The position numbers and the translations under genes were made by a program. This document shows positions 7,243 through 15,399 of a DNA stretch of 37,079 bases, one piece after another (position 1 is the first letter of the stretch; every line of letters begins with the position of its first letter). The stretch covers positions 1-37,079 of the forward strand of contig JAGHCP010000086.1 of NCBI GenBank assembly GCA_021160415.1. Direction: 5' to 3'. This DNA comes from Desulfurococcales archaeon (GTDB taxonomy: Archaea; Thermoproteota; Thermoprotei_A; Sulfolobales; NBVN01). Under the pieces are notes generated by a model, which saw nothing but the letters and a program-made list of their open reading frames with translations, was not told the origin of the DNA and did no database searches.

Positions 7243-7826
7243 GTGGTTATGCCCTTCACCTTACCGTAATCAACGCTTAATTTCCGCTTTTCTATCCTCC
7301 CACACTTAGGGCATTTAACGGTGTCTGGCCCCGTTTTCTTAAGTATTGCCCCACACTCCCCGCAGAACGCAAGGACAACGCCCAGTCTGGGCTCCCTCAG
7401 CGTCAGGTTGTAGGGTGGGTGATCGCTTAGAACTTTTCCCTTAACGATATCTCCAACTCTGATGACTTCGTAGAGGTCCTTCACGTGTCTGTCGGAGGCT
7501 TGAGATATGTGGAGAAGTCCTGTGAACCCTGAAGGGTACTCAACTCCTCTTAAGTCTTTAAGGATTTTAATAATGGCGAATTCATCCTTAACCACGGCCA
7601 CAACGCCGTAAATTACGGAGTTCCTTTCTGGCAGCCTCGGAACTCCCTTAATGGGCAGCACTGAAACTGTTCTAGCGACCATGTCAACCTGTACTTTGCC
7701 AGCCCAAGCAGCTCGGACAACACCTTCCTTCTCGAACGTTCCGTATCCGGGAAGGAATTCCTCAATGACGCAGAGTTCGTCGCCTGGGAGTACATCCTTA
7801 TTCCTCAGCTCATCTATTCTCTGCAA
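7239..7826 (-). CDS. csl4: Exosome cap subunit Csl4
   Basis: An RNA-binding cap protein of the archaeal exosome, which sits on the Rrp41/Rrp42 ring and recruits DnaG. The 195 residues show the expected order: an N-terminal domain with DVLPGDELCVIEEF and GTFEKEGVVRAAWAG, an S1 domain (about 65-145, with FTGLLHISQ and GDIVKGKVL), and a C-terminal zinc ribbon (C155, C158, C172, C175). The start is TTG, preceded by GAGGGTGA at good spacing. The stop overlaps the DUF2067 start by 4 nt. Confidence 0.95.
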   Translation of the reverse strand: MQRIDELRNKDVLPGDELCVIEEFLPGYGTFEKEGVVRAAWAGKVQVDMVARTVSVLPIKGVPRLPERNSVIYGVVAVVKDEFAIIKILKDLRGVEYPSGFTGLLHISQASDRHVKDLYEVIRVGDIVKGKVLSDHPPYNLTLREPRLGVVLAFCGECGAILKKTGPDTVKCPKCGRIEKRKLSVDYGKVKGITT

Positions 7827-7846
7827 CGCGTCACCCTCAGAGACAT

Positions 7847-8488
7847 CTATATGCCCCCACTATTAAAGGTAAGTAAGTAGGCGTCAACGTAGTAGGATTT
7901 CCTAGTATGTGCCTCCATAGTCATCCCCAGCCTTAACTTGACCTTATCTAAAATCCTGTACGAAGTTAAGAGACCGTCAACAACCAATTCATCGAGGACA
8001 TCCTTGAAGCCTTCCGACGCCTTGTGGATTGAGTACCCTTTTCTGCAGAGGTGCGCTGCTTTTAAAATAAAATCGATGTCAGCACCCCTTGACCAAACCC
8101 CGAAGGGCGGGTTCATAACAACAACGCAGTTCTTGGGCGGGCGTGAGAAATCCTCTCCTCTTACATCGGCTTGAATGAAGTCCACGTTAGGGGACTTCCA
8201 GACTTTGCTTAAGAACTCCTTCGCCTGATGAAGAGCTTCGTAGTCTATGTCGACGCATACCACACCCTTAGCACCTAGGAGAAGGGATCCATAAGCGAGC
8301 TTCCCAGTTCCACAACCTAAGTCATATACGGTTCCTTCCAAGTCACCCTTCATGAACGCCTCCCACAGCAACTCAGCAGCAATGTCGGAGGGTGTTACGT
8401 ACTGCTCAAGTTCCCTCTTCGGGCTCCGGAATTGAGGAGTTTCTTCAAGGAGGATCTCCAGCGATTTCTTGCTGAACCTCCTCACCAA
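7847..8488 (-). CDS. METTL5-like N6-adenine RNA methyltransferase
   Basis: This 213-residue Rossmann methyltransferase has LEQYVT (27-32), the SAM loop DLGCGTG (56-62), VDID at 80-82, and the adenine-N6 catalytic motif NPPFG (126-130). The combination of LEQY and NPPFG is that of METTL5 and its archaeal homologues (COG2263). METTL5 makes N6-methyladenosine in small-subunit rRNA; the archaeal target is inferred to be 16S rRNA. It overlaps the Dph2 gene by 7 nt. The start is TTG, with a GTG one codon later as an alternative. Confidence 0.85.
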   Translation of the reverse strand: MVRRFSKKSLEILLEETPQFRSPKRELEQYVTPSDIAAELLWEAFMKGDLEGTVYDLGCGTGKLAYGSLLLGAKGVVCVDIDYEALHQAKEFLSKVWKSPNVDFIQADVRGEDFSRPPKNCVVVMNPPFGVWSRGADIDFILKAAHLCRKGYSIHKASEGFKDVLDELVVDGLLTSYRILDKVKLRLGMTMEAHTRKSYYVDAYLLTFNSGGI

Positions 8489-9495
8489 GGATAGATATAC
8501 CTCCCCATACTCCCCTCCAAAACCATAAACGCTTCTCCAGGGGTTAACACGGGTTTATGGTAATCTGAGAGATCGTCAATCGGTAGTCTCGGGCAGGAAG
8601 TCACTATGAAGGCGTCCACGTAAGGGTTATCTAAGTTACCTAAGGCCTCCTTAGTTACGTAGGGGGCTTCAGCTACTGTGTATTTGAGCCTTTTACTCTG
8701 GATGAGGGATTTTAGCCTGTTTATTACCGCGGGCCTGAACTGACCGCATATGCCTGCGATAATGACGAAAGAACTCATGTCCTCAGCCTTCATCAGCAGG
8801 TAGTATCTCTTTCTCAGGATTTTCTCTATGTAGGGATTCATAAAACTGTAGCTATTGGTGTAGGGATCGAGTGCGTAAATCTTCCCAGTGCCTCCCAATG
8901 CTAAACCGGCACCGAGGGCGTGGAACTCACCCCCAGCAACAATGATGTATGCTTCAGCCCCTTGCAGAGAAGGTAGGTCTGAGTACCAACAACCGAAAAT
9001 GACTGCACGTGACGCATCGTTTGCGACATCAATCCCCTCTCTTTTGAAAGCCTCGGCGATTTTCCCAATATCGTGCTGCGCCGTGCCGTAGATCCCCACC
9101 CTCTTGACGCCTTCCTCCACCAACTCACGGACTAAATCTTGGATGGTTTGACTTGTTGGCATTCCCTTGTATTGGAGATCAATCAACACGACGTTTTGCG
9201 GGGGGCTCCAATAGGGGTACTCTTTATGGCCGAAATGTAGTACTAGGTCATGCCTTGATGTTAACGTGAGGTCCATGAGGCATGACCCGTAAATGGGGGA
9301 GGCGTCGATGTGGAATTCAATGTTATGAAGCCCTAAGCCCTCAGAGATATTCTCAAGCTTCTCAAGTAAGGTGGGGTAGAAATGTTTCAGCCCTTCAGGG
9401 AGCTGAACCAACACTTTCTTGGGGCGGTGTTTCAGGAAAGCTTGAGAAATAACTTCCTCATCGAAATTGTAGTAATCACTTATGGACTCAGGCAT
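8482..9495 (-). CDS. dph2: Diphthamide synthase Dph2 (radical 4Fe-4S enzyme)
   Basis: Transfers the 3-amino-3-carboxypropyl group of SAM to a histidine of elongation factor aEF2, the first step of diphthamide synthesis. The 337 residues carry the three cluster cysteines in their usual contexts: C72 (SPIYGSCLMD), C169 (VIFGCWYSD) and C301 (IVTSCPRLPIDD). GQFR at 251-254 and the closing LTPGEA segment also fit. The archaeal enzyme is a homodimer without a Dph1 partner. The start codon overlaps the L10e stop by one base (TAATG). Confidence 0.96.
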   Translation of the reverse strand: MPESISDYYNFDEEVISQAFLKHRPKKVLVQLPEGLKHFYPTLLEKLENISEGLGLHNIEFHIDASPIYGSCLMDLTLTSRHDLVLHFGHKEYPYWSPPQNVVLIDLQYKGMPTSQTIQDLVRELVEEGVKRVGIYGTAQHDIGKIAEAFKREGIDVANDASRAVIFGCWYSDLPSLQGAEAYIIVAGGEFHALGAGLALGGTGKIYALDPYTNSYSFMNPYIEKILRKRYYLLMKAEDMSSFVIIAGICGQFRPAVINRLKSLIQSKRLKYTVAEAPYVTKEALGNLDNPYVDAFIVTSCPRLPIDDLSDYHKPVLTPGEAFMVLEGSMGRYIYPW

Positions 9496-10001
9496 TACTT
9501 TAGTTCCCTTATGACTACCCTAGTTTTAACTCCAAGCTTGTCCTTGAGCCTCCTCAAGGCTTCCTTCGCCTGAGGTATAGCTTCCTTCGGAACTCTGACT
9601 TCAGCTATTGCGCTGCCCGGTCTTAACCTAGCGGCCGTACCTATGGGTTTCCCGAATGCTTGCCTCATACCATCCTGGAGCCTGTCAGCCCCTGCGAAAG
9701 CCATCATCTTATTCTCTCTTAGGACGTGGTGTGGGTATTGCCGTATTATGAGCAGGTACTTATCCTCACCCACGTATTTCGAAAGATACTTGTTGGCCAT
9801 CACACGTCCAGCTTCTAGAGCATTATGCCTCACTTGCGCATATTCCAGGGAAATTAGCTCCACAGCAACGTCGAAGTTACCTTCAGTGTTACCCATCACG
9901 AACTTCGTTATCTTAGGCTGCGGAATGCCGTCTATGTATTCCTTCCTAGTATAGGGAGGTTTGTTCAGGTCCTTATAGCATCTGGCAGGCCTTAGAGGCA
10001 T
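9495..10001 (-). CDS. rpl10e: Large-subunit ribosomal protein L10e (uL16 family)
   Basis: The archaeal homologue of bacterial L16 and eukaryotic RPL10, located near the peptidyl-transferase and A-site tRNA region. The 168 residues are the normal length. Clear landmarks are the N-terminal MPLRPARCYKDLNKPPYTRKEY, IRQYPHHVLRENKM, the GADRLQDGMRQAFGKPIGTAAR segment, and the RVPKEAIPQAKEALRRLKDKL helix. The start ATG follows GGTG by a short spacer. One-base overlap with dph2 suggests coupled expression with the translation-factor modification enzyme. Confidence 0.97.
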   Translation of the reverse strand: MPLRPARCYKDLNKPPYTRKEYIDGIPQPKITKFVMGNTEGNFDVAVELISLEYAQVRHNALEAGRVMANKYLSKYVGEDKYLLIIRQYPHHVLRENKMMAFAGADRLQDGMRQAFGKPIGTAARLRPGSAIAEVRVPKEAIPQAKEALRRLKDKLGVKTRVVIRELK

Positions 10002-10025
10002 TCAACACACCTACGACTTAGTGAC

Positions 10026-10733
10026 TCACGGATTTTTAAGGCTTTTAGAATGCGACTTAAGCAACACAGCATGAACTTCCTTCAGGAACTTGTAGATCGC
10101 TCCACATTCAGGCTGCCTTAGACCCCCTCGGAAGATTAGATGCTTAAGGGCGATTACCTCTCTTTCATCCCTAACTAGCTCTGCGAGTGAGGCTAGGAGT
10201 TTTCTTATTGCTTCGAGGGTATGGGGGTTGCAGGGCTTCGTAATGTTTTCGCCCGGCATCCTTCTAAATACGTAGAGGTAGATTGCGACGGCGTGCGAGA
10301 GGTTCATAACATTGTAGTCATCTCCTGTACTTAGTGAGGAGATGACGTCACACTGCTTAAGTTCCTCCCTTGTTAACCCAACGCTCTCCCTTCCGAAAAC
10401 CAGCGCTATGTCTTCGTAGTCATCAGCGATGGACCTTAACACCGACGGTTGAACCCCTTGCCTCAGCACATCCTTCTCAGAATGCCCTTTGGATGTGGTG
10501 CATACGGTGAGGGATGCACCCTTTAAGCAAGCCTTAAGGTTTCTTTCCACCCTAACCTTACTTAAGTAGTCCGACGCCTTAGCGGAGAACTCAGCAACTT
10601 CAGGGTCATCTATAGGGAACTTAGGATTCACAACGCAGAGATCGTCCACTGCGAAGTTCTTGGCTAACCTGATTATGAAACCCATGTTTATTTTTCCTTC
10701 AGGTTCGACAATTACTACCCTAACCCTCCTCAA
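10026..10733 (-). CDS. trmJ: SPOUT RNA 2'-O-methyltransferase, TrmJ-like
   Basis: This 235-residue TrmH/SpoU-type knotted methyltransferase has the N-terminal VVIVEPEGKINMGFIIRLAKNF, the motif-2 loop FGRESVGLT (about 113-121), and motif-3 NVMNLSHAVAIYLY. The opening and the C-terminal helical extension match the TrmJ/LasT branch, whose archaeal members methylate C32 of tRNAs. The exact target here is inferred. It overlaps the DUF655 gene by 14 nt. The start is TTG, in an AGGAAGGA-rich context. Confidence 0.85.
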   Translation of the reverse strand: MRRVRVVIVEPEGKINMGFIIRLAKNFAVDDLCVVNPKFPIDDPEVAEFSAKASDYLSKVRVERNLKACLKGASLTVCTTSKGHSEKDVLRQGVQPSVLRSIADDYEDIALVFGRESVGLTREELKQCDVISSLSTGDDYNVMNLSHAVAIYLYVFRRMPGENITKPCNPHTLEAIRKLLASLAELVRDEREVIALKHLIFRGGLRQPECGAIYKFLKEVHAVLLKSHSKSLKNP

Positions 10734-11406
10734 ATCCTTCCTCCCGCTTGAGCATCCTGTAAATCCTGTGAAGGTAACCTAGTACGATAGCGTTCTCAAC
10801 CCCGGGAGGGGGGTCAAGGAACAGGTAATATCTTTCCTCACCTTTCAGTTCGCTAATTATTCTCTGAGTTAAGACCTCAACAGGGTCTTGAATCTTACAC
10901 CTCTTCCTCAAGTCTTCAAGACTTGCAAAGGGTTTCTTCTTCCTTTCCTCAAGGATGACCCACATTGTTTTCTTACCTATGGTGGGGAGAAGCTCAAGAC
11001 TGTGTAGCTTAATCGTTAGGGGGGCAGCTACGTTGAAGAAAGTCACGAAGACCTTCTCCTTCTCCAGTATTACCTTCCTGACAGCTTCAGGTAGAAACGA
11101 CTTCGCAACCCCGGTTAGGTCATCATATATAAGGGGTTCCCCCCACACGAATTCTACCTTATCCCTGAGCTCCTTATGGTGAAAGCCAACATACACCTTC
11201 TCTCCCTGGCTTAAGGTCACCCCGGCCTTCGGGTAAAACTCCAGCAACGTGAAGTACTTGTCACCCAACGCTTGGGCTATCGGCCTAGAACGGTGTGAGG
11301 GATGATGTCTGTCCACGGGATTTCCTTGGGGCATGTAGTCCAGAATTATTGCATATTCCTCCCTAGCTACTCTCCTATCCTCCCGTCTACCTCTATGCTT
11401 ATCCAT
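10720..11406 (-). CDS. DUF655-family predicted RNA-binding protein
   Basis: This 228-residue basic protein matches the archaeal DUF655/COG1491 family: EYAIILDYMPQGNP near residues 17-30, an OB-like strand region (YFTLLEFYPKAGV, GEKVYVGF), and a helix-hairpin-helix segment (LELLPTIGKKTMWVILEERKKKPF) of the kind that contacts nucleic acid backbone. The function is not established. Its usual neighbours in archaea are Rpo4, L21e and KsgA-type rRNA methylases. Here it lies between rpoF and the TrmJ-like gene, pointing to rRNA or tRNA maturation. Confidence 0.85.
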   Translation of the reverse strand: MDKHRGRREDRRVAREEYAIILDYMPQGNPVDRHHPSHRSRPIAQALGDKYFTLLEFYPKAGVTLSQGEKVYVGFHHKELRDKVEFVWGEPLIYDDLTGVAKSFLPEAVRKVILEKEKVFVTFFNVAAPLTIKLHSLELLPTIGKKTMWVILEERKKKPFASLEDLRKRCKIQDPVEVLTQRIISELKGEERYYLFLDPPPGVENAIVLGYLHRIYRMLKREEGFEEG

Positions 11407-11435
11407 AATTGGATGACCTCCTGCAAAATTCCCCT

Positions 11436-11756
11436 TCAGCAGTGCTGAGAGACCTTCTGAAGAATCTCCTCGATTTTCTCGTGTGGGAGATCCTCAGCTT
11501 CGAAGTTCAGGAGAGCTTTAACCTCATCCTCGTTTTTAGGGACTATATTAGCGATCATCACAGCGGTTATTTCCTTTAGTCCCATCTCACTTAAATCTTT
11601 GAGGAGATTCTCCCAATCATTGCACTTGCTGAATTTCTTCACGTATTCATTCACTCTTAGCGCTAACTGATCTAGCTCATATCCCCGCCCTCGGATGTCG
11701 TCCAGTATCTTAGATACTTCAGAGTAAGTTAAGTTACGTGTATGAAGAATCTTCAT
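11436..11756 (-). CDS. rpoF: RNA polymerase subunit Rpo4 (RpoF)
   Basis: The RPB4-like stalk subunit forms a heterodimer with Rpo7 and contacts emerging RNA. The 106 residues are all helical, with the typical opening RNLTYSEVSKILDDI, a middle VNEYVKKFSKC, and the HRDC-like end ITAVMIANIVPKNEDEVKALLNF followed by IEEILQKV. Its partner gene rpo7 is not in the window. The neighbouring rpl21e 9 nt upstream is a widely conserved archaeal pairing. Confidence 0.95.
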   Translation of the reverse strand: MKILHTRNLTYSEVSKILDDIRGRGYELDQLALRVNEYVKKFSKCNDWENLLKDLSEMGLKEITAVMIANIVPKNEDEVKALLNFEAEDLPHEKIEEILQKVSQHC

Positions 11757-11765
11757 TTTTAATCA

Positions 11766-12074
11766 TCACGCAGGGGCTGGCCTTATGTGTTCAGGGTAAA
11801 GGATTAGTTCCTTCCTCTTATTTCCGAGGAACACCTCAACTATGTAGGCCCTTCCCCTCTTACCTATAACTTTCCCGACCTTCCCGATGTATCTCCTGTG
11901 GGGGAGCGTGTTGTGGATGGCGGGGTTCGGCTTGATGTACACTTTATCGCCGACGCTGTACTCATGCATAACGAGGCTCAGAGGCGGTACGGCCCCTTTC
12001 TCCCTCACATGCTTCCGCAGTATTTTCCTAGTTCTGTGCCTCGGGCCCTGTGAAGCCTTAACCACTTCCCGCAC
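11766..12074 (-). CDS. rpl21e: Large-subunit ribosomal protein L21e
   Basis: This 102-residue basic SH3-like ribosomal protein opens with the family signature SQGPRHRTRKILRKHVREKG. The barrel then follows with YSVGDKVYIKPNPAIHNTLPHRRYIGKVGKVIGKRGRAY. It ends in RKELILYPEHIRPAPA, close to the usual L21e terminus. The start is GTG. It precedes rpoF, as in many archaea. Confidence 0.97.
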   Translation of the reverse strand: MREVVKASQGPRHRTRKILRKHVREKGAVPPLSLVMHEYSVGDKVYIKPNPAIHNTLPHRRYIGKVGKVIGKRGRAYIVEVFLGNKRKELILYPEHIRPAPA

Positions 12075-12118
12075 CTAAGGTTTTAGGTTGTGGTTTCCTT
12101 ATAAACATTTAATAGTGC

Positions 12119-13432
12119 CTAAGCTCCTGCTGAAACACCTTCATGTTTAAGAACATCTAGAAATATTACCTGGAAAGATTTGCCAGTAACCTCGCTGAAT
12201 GAGGGCTTAGTTCTGCCGCCGTCGCCGCTCACTAATTCCTTAACGTATAGCCCGCCATCGCAGTATATCAAGAACTCAACGACATGGGGAGTTAGTAAAG
12301 CCCCCTTAACTCCGTACACCTTACGTATCCTCACAATGTCTTTCCTCCTTCTAAGGACTCGTGAGGGAGTTCTCTGAGTGATTTCAGCATCCTTGAAAAC
12401 TTCCTCTATTGCTTCAACGTCATCTTCAGTAACTTCTTGATTTGAGTATGTAATTGCTCTATACACCTTGCGGGAAGGTGTAGATTTAACTCTCTCAACC
12501 GTTTCCGGAGGCACGTACTGCGTTAGTTTCAGAACGACCCATGGGGGAGAGCTGCCTGCAGTACTGAGTTTCCTGAGATCCACTGACCTTTTCCTAGGCT
12601 TCTTCACTTCCACGACGAGAGGTCTACCTCCCCCCAGCATTCTGGCATCAGCGTCTTCCCTCCCTGACGCATGGAAGACGACGTCCTCACCCTCGATTGG
12701 TTTAACGATTTTCCTAACGGATTCCTCCACTGAGAAAGTGTAGTTCCTACCTTCCTTACCTATCCATTTCATCTGCGTGATATATCTCCCGAGCTTCAAG
12801 TAACTACCCAAGATATGCAGGGGGAGGGGCTCTGCAGTAGCCTGCTCTTCGTTGAGGTCAATCAATATCAGGATATCGGGGTTTCGGAAGCTCGGTTTCA
12901 TGCCTGTGAAGCTCTGAATCCTTTTCCCTACCTCCCTCTTGATTTCTCTCCTGATGGATTCCCAGGAAGTTAAGCTATGTGTTAAGGCCACGCTATTCTC
13001 GACTTCTTCATATTTTGATCCTTTCTTCACGCCTACCAAGAAAGTTCTGCCCTCCACAGACCCCAGCTGCTTAATGGCTTGCACTGTTAGTTTGCCTATA
13101 AGGTCCTGCAGTTTATTACCGCAGATGAAGCAGCGTTTAACGGTGACTTCCCCTACGTACCTTCTCGCCAACTCAAGGAAGGGCCCCCCGCCGTTTCTCG
13201 CAAGGATCTCAAGATCTTCTAAGGCTTTCCTATCCCCTGAAAGTATGCGTGAGTGTATGTTCATCGAAATCACTGTTTTAAGCGCTCTCCCTCTCTCAGC
13301 GTTACTTATTCCGAGACCGTAGGTCGCGAAGAGCCTCCCTAAGCACGTATCGCATAAAGCATAACGCTTCAGTATTTCCTTCGCCTTATCAATTATGTCA
13401 TGAGGTACTCCTTTTCCCTTACCCGAAGACAT
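12119..13432 (-). CDS. pus10: tRNA pseudouridine synthase Pus10
   Basis: Makes pseudouridine 54 and 55 in the T loop of archaeal tRNAs. The 437 residues have an N-terminal THUMP-containing half with two CxxC pairs (C27/C30 and C101/C104) forming the zinc site, and a C-terminal synthase domain. The catalytic Asp lies in HASGREDADARML (D260), the variant motif characteristic of Pus10. The stop is 44 nt before the L21e start, and the start overlaps srp54 by 14 nt. Confidence 0.96.
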   Translation of the reverse strand: MSSGKGKGVPHDIIDKAKEILKRYALCDTCLGRLFATYGLGISNAERGRALKTVISMNIHSRILSGDRKALEDLEILARNGGGPFLELARRYVGEVTVKRCFICGNKLQDLIGKLTVQAIKQLGSVEGRTFLVGVKKGSKYEEVENSVALTHSLTSWESIRREIKREVGKRIQSFTGMKPSFRNPDILILIDLNEEQATAEPLPLHILGSYLKLGRYITQMKWIGKEGRNYTFSVEESVRKIVKPIEGEDVVFHASGREDADARMLGGGRPLVVEVKKPRKRSVDLRKLSTAGSSPPWVVLKLTQYVPPETVERVKSTPSRKVYRAITYSNQEVTEDDVEAIEEVFKDAEITQRTPSRVLRRRKDIVRIRKVYGVKGALLTPHVVEFLIYCDGGLYVKELVSGDGGRTKPSFSEVTGKSFQVIFLDVLKHEGVSAGA

Positions 13433-14774
13433 TCCCTACACCGAGTCGCCTGAATATTCCTTTCCTTCTCTTCACTGTTTTAAGCATCTTCTTAGTTGCT
13501 TCGTAGTAGTTAAGGAGTTCCTTAACGTCTTCAGGGGATGTGCCGGAACCCAGGGCTATTCTCCTAATCCTACTTCTGTCAATTATGTGTGGATTATCTA
13601 ATTCGGAATAAGTCATCGACTCCATGATGTGTAGCCATTTATCCATTTTCTCCTCGGATAGATGTAGCTTGTCGTCGTCTATAGGCATCATTGAGAGACC
13701 CGGTATCATTTGGAGTACCTTCCTTAGAGGACCTAGCTTCTTGAGGGACTTTATTTGGGCGTAGAGGTCTCGCAGAGTGAGTCTACCAGTGAGTATGGCT
13801 TTCTCCCACCTTCTTTCGAGCTCCTCACTCTCCTCTAAGGCTTTGAATTTATCCAGAAGTGTTTCAAGGTCACCTAAGCCCAGAAGTCTTGAAACAAACT
13901 TTCGAGGGTTGAAGGGCTCAAGATCCTCAAGCTTCTCCCCGTCGCCCACGAATTTTATCCTTGCACCAGTAGCAGCTACTGCGGATATCGCGCCCCCTCC
14001 CTTAGCGGTTCCGTCAAGTTTCGTAATAGTTATTGATCCTATCGGGGTTCTCTCATGGAATCTTTTGGCGAGGTCGTAGGCTTTCTGCCCTATGTAGGCG
14101 TCTATGACGAGCATCACTTCATCTGGCTTTATGGCATTGCCTAACTCCTCCATCTCTTTAAGCAGGTATTCCTCCTCCCCATATCCGTGTCTCCCTGCTG
14201 TGTCGACGATTATGATGTTGGCTCCCTCCTTGAGGAGGTGCTTAAGCCCGTTAGAAGCTATTCTCACAGGGTCTTTACTGTCTCTCTCGCCGTAGAACGG
14301 AACTCCAAGCTGCTCAGAGATCTGTTTGAGCTGGTCGTATGCCGCAGGCCTGTAGGTGTCGGTGGTAATTAAGCCTGGGCGATATCCCCGCCTCTTGTAG
14401 AAGTACGCTATTTTGCCTGCCGTTGTCGTTTTCCCTGATCCTTGAATACCTACAAGCATCAAGATCCAGGGGAGCTTTCTCGGCGTTACTTCAGGCGCTT
14501 CTCCGCCGAAGAGCTGTACGAGGCTGTCGTAAACGATCTTTACGAACCATTCCCTCTTAAGAATGCCTGGGGGTGGTTCCGTTTCAAGCGCTTTTTCCTT
14601 AATTTCCTTTGTAAGGTTAAGGACAACCCTCACGTTAACGTCGGCCGATATCAGCGTTTTCTGCAGTTCCTTACTGAAGGAATTAACGGCTTCTTCGTAA
14701 CTCCCCCCACCCTTAATGAAGGACGCTACTGCGTACTTCAGTTTATCTAAGCCTCTCATCAGGTTCCCTAACAA
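13419..14774 (-). CDS. srp54: Signal recognition particle GTPase SRP54
   Basis: Binds signal sequences and 7S RNA and targets ribosomes to the SecYEG translocon with FtsY. The 451 residues have an N domain (1-95), a G domain with P-loop GIQGSGKT (109-116), DTYRPAAYDQL, DTAGRHGYG (191 onward) and TKLDGTAKGG (251 onward), then the M domain from about 300 with PGLSMMPID and the RNA-binding helix IDRSRIRRIALGSGTSPEDV. The start given is TTG; an ATG five codons in (MRGLDKL) is an equally good start, preceded by AGGGAA. Confidence 0.97.
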   Translation of the reverse strand: MLGNLMRGLDKLKYAVASFIKGGGSYEEAVNSFSKELQKTLISADVNVRVVLNLTKEIKEKALETEPPPGILKREWFVKIVYDSLVQLFGGEAPEVTPRKLPWILMLVGIQGSGKTTTAGKIAYFYKRRGYRPGLITTDTYRPAAYDQLKQISEQLGVPFYGERDSKDPVRIASNGLKHLLKEGANIIIVDTAGRHGYGEEEYLLKEMEELGNAIKPDEVMLVIDAYIGQKAYDLAKRFHERTPIGSITITKLDGTAKGGGAISAVAATGARIKFVGDGEKLEDLEPFNPRKFVSRLLGLGDLETLLDKFKALEESEELERRWEKAILTGRLTLRDLYAQIKSLKKLGPLRKVLQMIPGLSMMPIDDDKLHLSEEKMDKWLHIMESMTYSELDNPHIIDRSRIRRIALGSGTSPEDVKELLNYYEATKKMLKTVKRRKGIFRRLGVGNVFG

Positions 14775-14809
14775 CTAGTTGGGTTCTTGAAGGTAAAATA
14801 TGTGAGGTG

Positions 14810-15214
14810 TTAGGCGGTCTTTAAAACCCGCATTATTTTCCTTTGACCCATAACTTCCCAGTACTCGACTTCAGCGCCCGGCTGAAGCTTTGATCTTAGG
14901 TCCTCTTCGGAGGGCATCTCAACCTCTAAAGTTTCATAGGTTTCCAAATCCATGAGTTGGAGAGTGTCTCCAGTTACCGCTATGACCTGCCCTGTCCTTT
15001 TATTTATTATTGGTACCTCGACCCTTTGACTTACCGGGGCTACTAATGTCTTCTTATTCCCTGTGAAGATACCTATAGCCACTACGTGGGCTTTCGCGCT
15101 ACCGTGTTTCCCTGTCTTAGCTTTGCTTATCTCAACAATTCTGCAAGGCTCTCCATCGATTACTATGAAGTTCCCCGTCTTGAGGCTGCCTAGCTCAGCA
15201 TACATAGTACTCAC
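14810..15214 (-). CDS. eif5a: Translation factor aIF5A
   Basis: Promotes peptide-bond formation at difficult sequences. Its hypusine-loop lysine is in SKAKTGKHGSAKA, which is intact. About 134 residues with an SH3-like N domain and an OB-fold C domain (QRVEVPIINKRTGQV...LEVEMPSEEDLR) match the family. A GTG three codons upstream at 15223 extends the frame, but GGAGGTG at 15221-15227 lies at ideal spacing for the GTG at 15214, so that start is preferred; an ATG at 15205 is also possible. It is the first gene of the long minus-strand run and has its own TATA box. Confidence 0.96.
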   Translation of the reverse strand: MSTMYAELGSLKTGNFIVIDGEPCRIVEISKAKTGKHGSAKAHVVAIGIFTGNKKTLVAPVSQRVEVPIINKRTGQVIAVTGDTLQLMDLETYETLEVEMPSEEDLRSKLQPGAEVEYWEVMGQRKIMRVLKTA

Positions 15215-15220
15215 GTATGA

Positions 15221-15227
15221 CACCTCC
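15221..15227 (-). promoter_or_regulatory. Ribosome-binding site that sets the aIF5A start
   Basis: The minus-strand sequence GGAGGTG is a near-perfect match to the archaeal anti-Shine-Dalgarno. It leaves 6 nt before the GTG at 15214. It covers the alternative upstream GTG (15221-15223), which makes that upstream codon an unlikely start. Confidence 0.55.
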
Positions 15228-15248
15228 GGTTTAGCTTCAGGCGTGGGT

Positions 15249-15256
15249 ATTTAAAT
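15249..15256 (-). promoter_or_regulatory. TATA box of the aIF5A-led gene run
   Basis: ATTTAAAT is a strong TATA match in the 50-bp gap between the tRNA-Asp gene and aIF5A. A transcript starting about 25 nt downstream would begin near 15227, immediately at the ribosome-binding site. It is the best candidate for a main promoter of the run 3309-15214. Confidence 0.55.
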
Positions 15257-15274
15257 CATACCCGACGTGATGGG

Positions 15275-15366
15275 TGGCGCCGCGGCCGGGATTTGAACCC
15301 GGGTCACGGGCTTTCTGCGTGGGCCTCGACAGGCCCGCATACTGGGCCGGGCTATACTACCGCGGC
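15275..15366 (-). tRNA. tRNA-Asp (anticodon GTC) with a 14-nt intron, CCA encoded
   Basis: On the minus strand the acceptor GCCGCGG (15360-15366) pairs with CCGCGGC (15279-15285), followed by discriminator G and CCA. A14, G18-G19 and A21 are in place in the D loop, and the T arm is CCGGG/TTCAAAT/CCCGG. The anticodon stem CGGGC/GCCCG is interrupted by a 14-nt intron at 15313-15326. Removing it gives loop CTGTCGA with anticodon GTC. A bulge-helix-bulge can be drawn: exon CTGT pairs with intron GCAG, flanked by 3-nt bulges CGA and AAA, cut between positions 37 and 38. Confidence 0.93.
15313..15326 (-). other. Archaeal tRNA intron (position 37/38) in tRNA-Asp
   Basis: The 14-nt intron begins after G37 and ends before A38. 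The 4-bp central helix and the two 3-nt bulges fit the canonical substrate of the archaeal splicing endonuclease. Only 7 nt remain between the central helix and the bulge, so the inner helix is minimal. Confidence 0.85.
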
Positions 15367-15390
15367 ACCAAGAAGGGATAAGAGTTAGGG

Positions 15391-15399
15391 TTAATTAGG
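15391..15399 (-). promoter_or_regulatory. TATA box of tRNA-Asp
   Basis: The minus-strand sequence CCTAATTAA is centred about 28 bp upstream of the tRNA 5' end, the expected archaeal promoter spacing. The remaining intergenic sequence to 15518 carries AT-rich elements (for example around 15476-15487) that could serve the proS promoter on the other strand. Confidence 0.45.

Noticed and set aside
12939..13322. A 127-codon plus-strand frame opposite pus10.
   Set aside because: It is the antisense shadow of a conserved gene with intact catalytic and zinc motifs, and has no promoter or ribosome site.
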